Shown one piece after another: positions 12,261 through 12,604 of a DNA stretch of 12,604 nt. Source of the stretch: Candidatus Methylomirabilota bacterium (GTDB lineage Bacteria > Methylomirabilota > Methylomirabilia > Methylomirabilales > CSP1-5); contig JAHFDE010000054.1 of the NCBI GenBank assembly GCA_023249165.1, forward strand, positions 1 to 12,604, read 5' to 3'. How positions within the stretch are numbered: the first letter of the stretch is position 1; every line of letters begins with the position of its first letter. The notes under the pieces are model-generated. The model ran no database searches. It was not told the DNA's origin and saw only the letters and a program-made list of their open reading frames with translations. Position numbers and translations under genes: made by a program.

Positions 12261-12604
12261 CGTCTGTGTCATGCTCCTCGTTCTCGTCCCGCCACTCCCC
12301 GTCGCTGCCTGCGATGTCCCTTCCAAGCTCCTCGCCGGACGCACCCTCTCGGAGACGCGAAAGGTTCTCAAGGGGGAGGTCGTCTTTGTGGCTGATGCGC
12401 GCCTGCACGACTTCGAAGGTCGGGCGACCGCAGTCTCGGGTCGCGTCAGGGCGCGAGGCATTGACGAGGCCGTCGGGTGCGTGGCGATTGAGGCAAAGGC
12501 CCTCGACACCGGGATTGGACTCCGGAACCGCCTCATGTGGGAAGATCATCTGGAGGTCGGCAAGTTTCCCGAGATCCGGTTCGTCCTGACCGGTCTCAGC
12601 GATT
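12238..12604 (+). CDS. YceI-family periplasmic lipid-binding protein, partial at right edge
   Basis: The frame is open from ATG 12238 to the window edge, giving 122 residues. A signal peptide (MTGPRIASVCVMLLVLVPP, with a VAAC end that could be a lipobox around Cys25) is followed by a YceI-type core: GEVVFVADARLHDFEGRA, then ALDTGIGLRNRLMWEDHLEV and KFPEIRFVL. These match the LHDFEG and RN-M-E-hL segments I recall for YceI. Family members form a lipocalin-like barrel that binds isoprenoid quinones or similar long lipids in the periplasm. AAGGAG lies 8 bases before the ATG, inside the end of the methyltransferase gene. Sharing a tight operon with a polyketide synthase suggests it carries the polyketide product or its lipid precursor. 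The C-terminus is missing. Confidence 0.8.
   Translation, partial: MTGPRIASVCVMLLVLVPPLPVAACDVPSKLLAGRTLSETRKVLKGEVVFVADARLHDFEGRATAVSGRVRARGIDEAVGCVAIEAKALDTGIGLRNRLMWEDHLEVGKFPEIRFVLTGLSD

Noticed and set aside
11457..12536. 359-codon minus-strand frame antisense to the methyltransferase and YceI-like genes
   Set aside because: Low-complexity Arg/Pro/Ser content; the plus-strand genes carry clear family motifs.

Overview
The window looks like a chromosomal stretch from a GC-rich, Gram-negative bacterium. It carries LpxD (lipid A synthesis), two proteins with lipoprotein signal peptides and an exported YceI-type protein, and the genes are closely packed on both strands. The mix of genes, a divergent PurM and a CCCTGAA heptad repeat would suit a lineage such as Methylomirabilota/Rokubacteria or a relative. 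That placement is an inference from recall, not something the sequence proves. I see no insertion sequence, phage gene or CRISPR array.

Layout: positions 1-134 hold the 3' end of atpC (ATP synthase epsilon). A FmdB-type zinc-ribbon gene faces it (223-570, minus). The 407-base gap 571-977 holds the fmdB promoter and a strong long inverted repeat (687-924) with further stems inside it, a candidate structured RNA. Then come a zinc-ribbon/RDD membrane protein (978-1721) and a small membrane-anchored coiled-coil protein (1741-1971). They converge on purM (1981-3132, minus), whose last codons run through the heptad repeat. tRNA-Phe (3279-3354) is divergent from purM, and each has a recognisable promoter. 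An amino-acid permease and a DOT1-like methyltransferase with a signal peptide form a translationally coupled pair on the minus strand (5410 to 3435). Divergent from them is a FAD oxidoreductase of the PYROXD2 type (5584-7245), preceded by overlapping inverted repeats.

Positions 7246-8064 are gene-poor. They contain a near-consensus sigma-54 promoter (7475-7491) placed just ahead of a 58-codon small gene (7545-7721), and possibly a decayed reading frame on the minus strand. An envelope-related set follows on the plus strand: a 236-residue lipoprotein, lpxD, a 91-residue lipoprotein with its own promoter, and a tightly overlapping cassette of type III polyketide synthase, SAM methyltransferase and YceI-like protein. 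The cassette runs off the right edge.

The plausible shared theme of the right half is the cell envelope: lipid A acylation, lipoproteins, and a methylated polyketide lipid or quinone-like product with a lipid-binding carrier. The best candidates for something undescribed are the structured element at 687-924, the sigma-54-driven small protein, and the product of the PKS-methyltransferase-YceI cassette.
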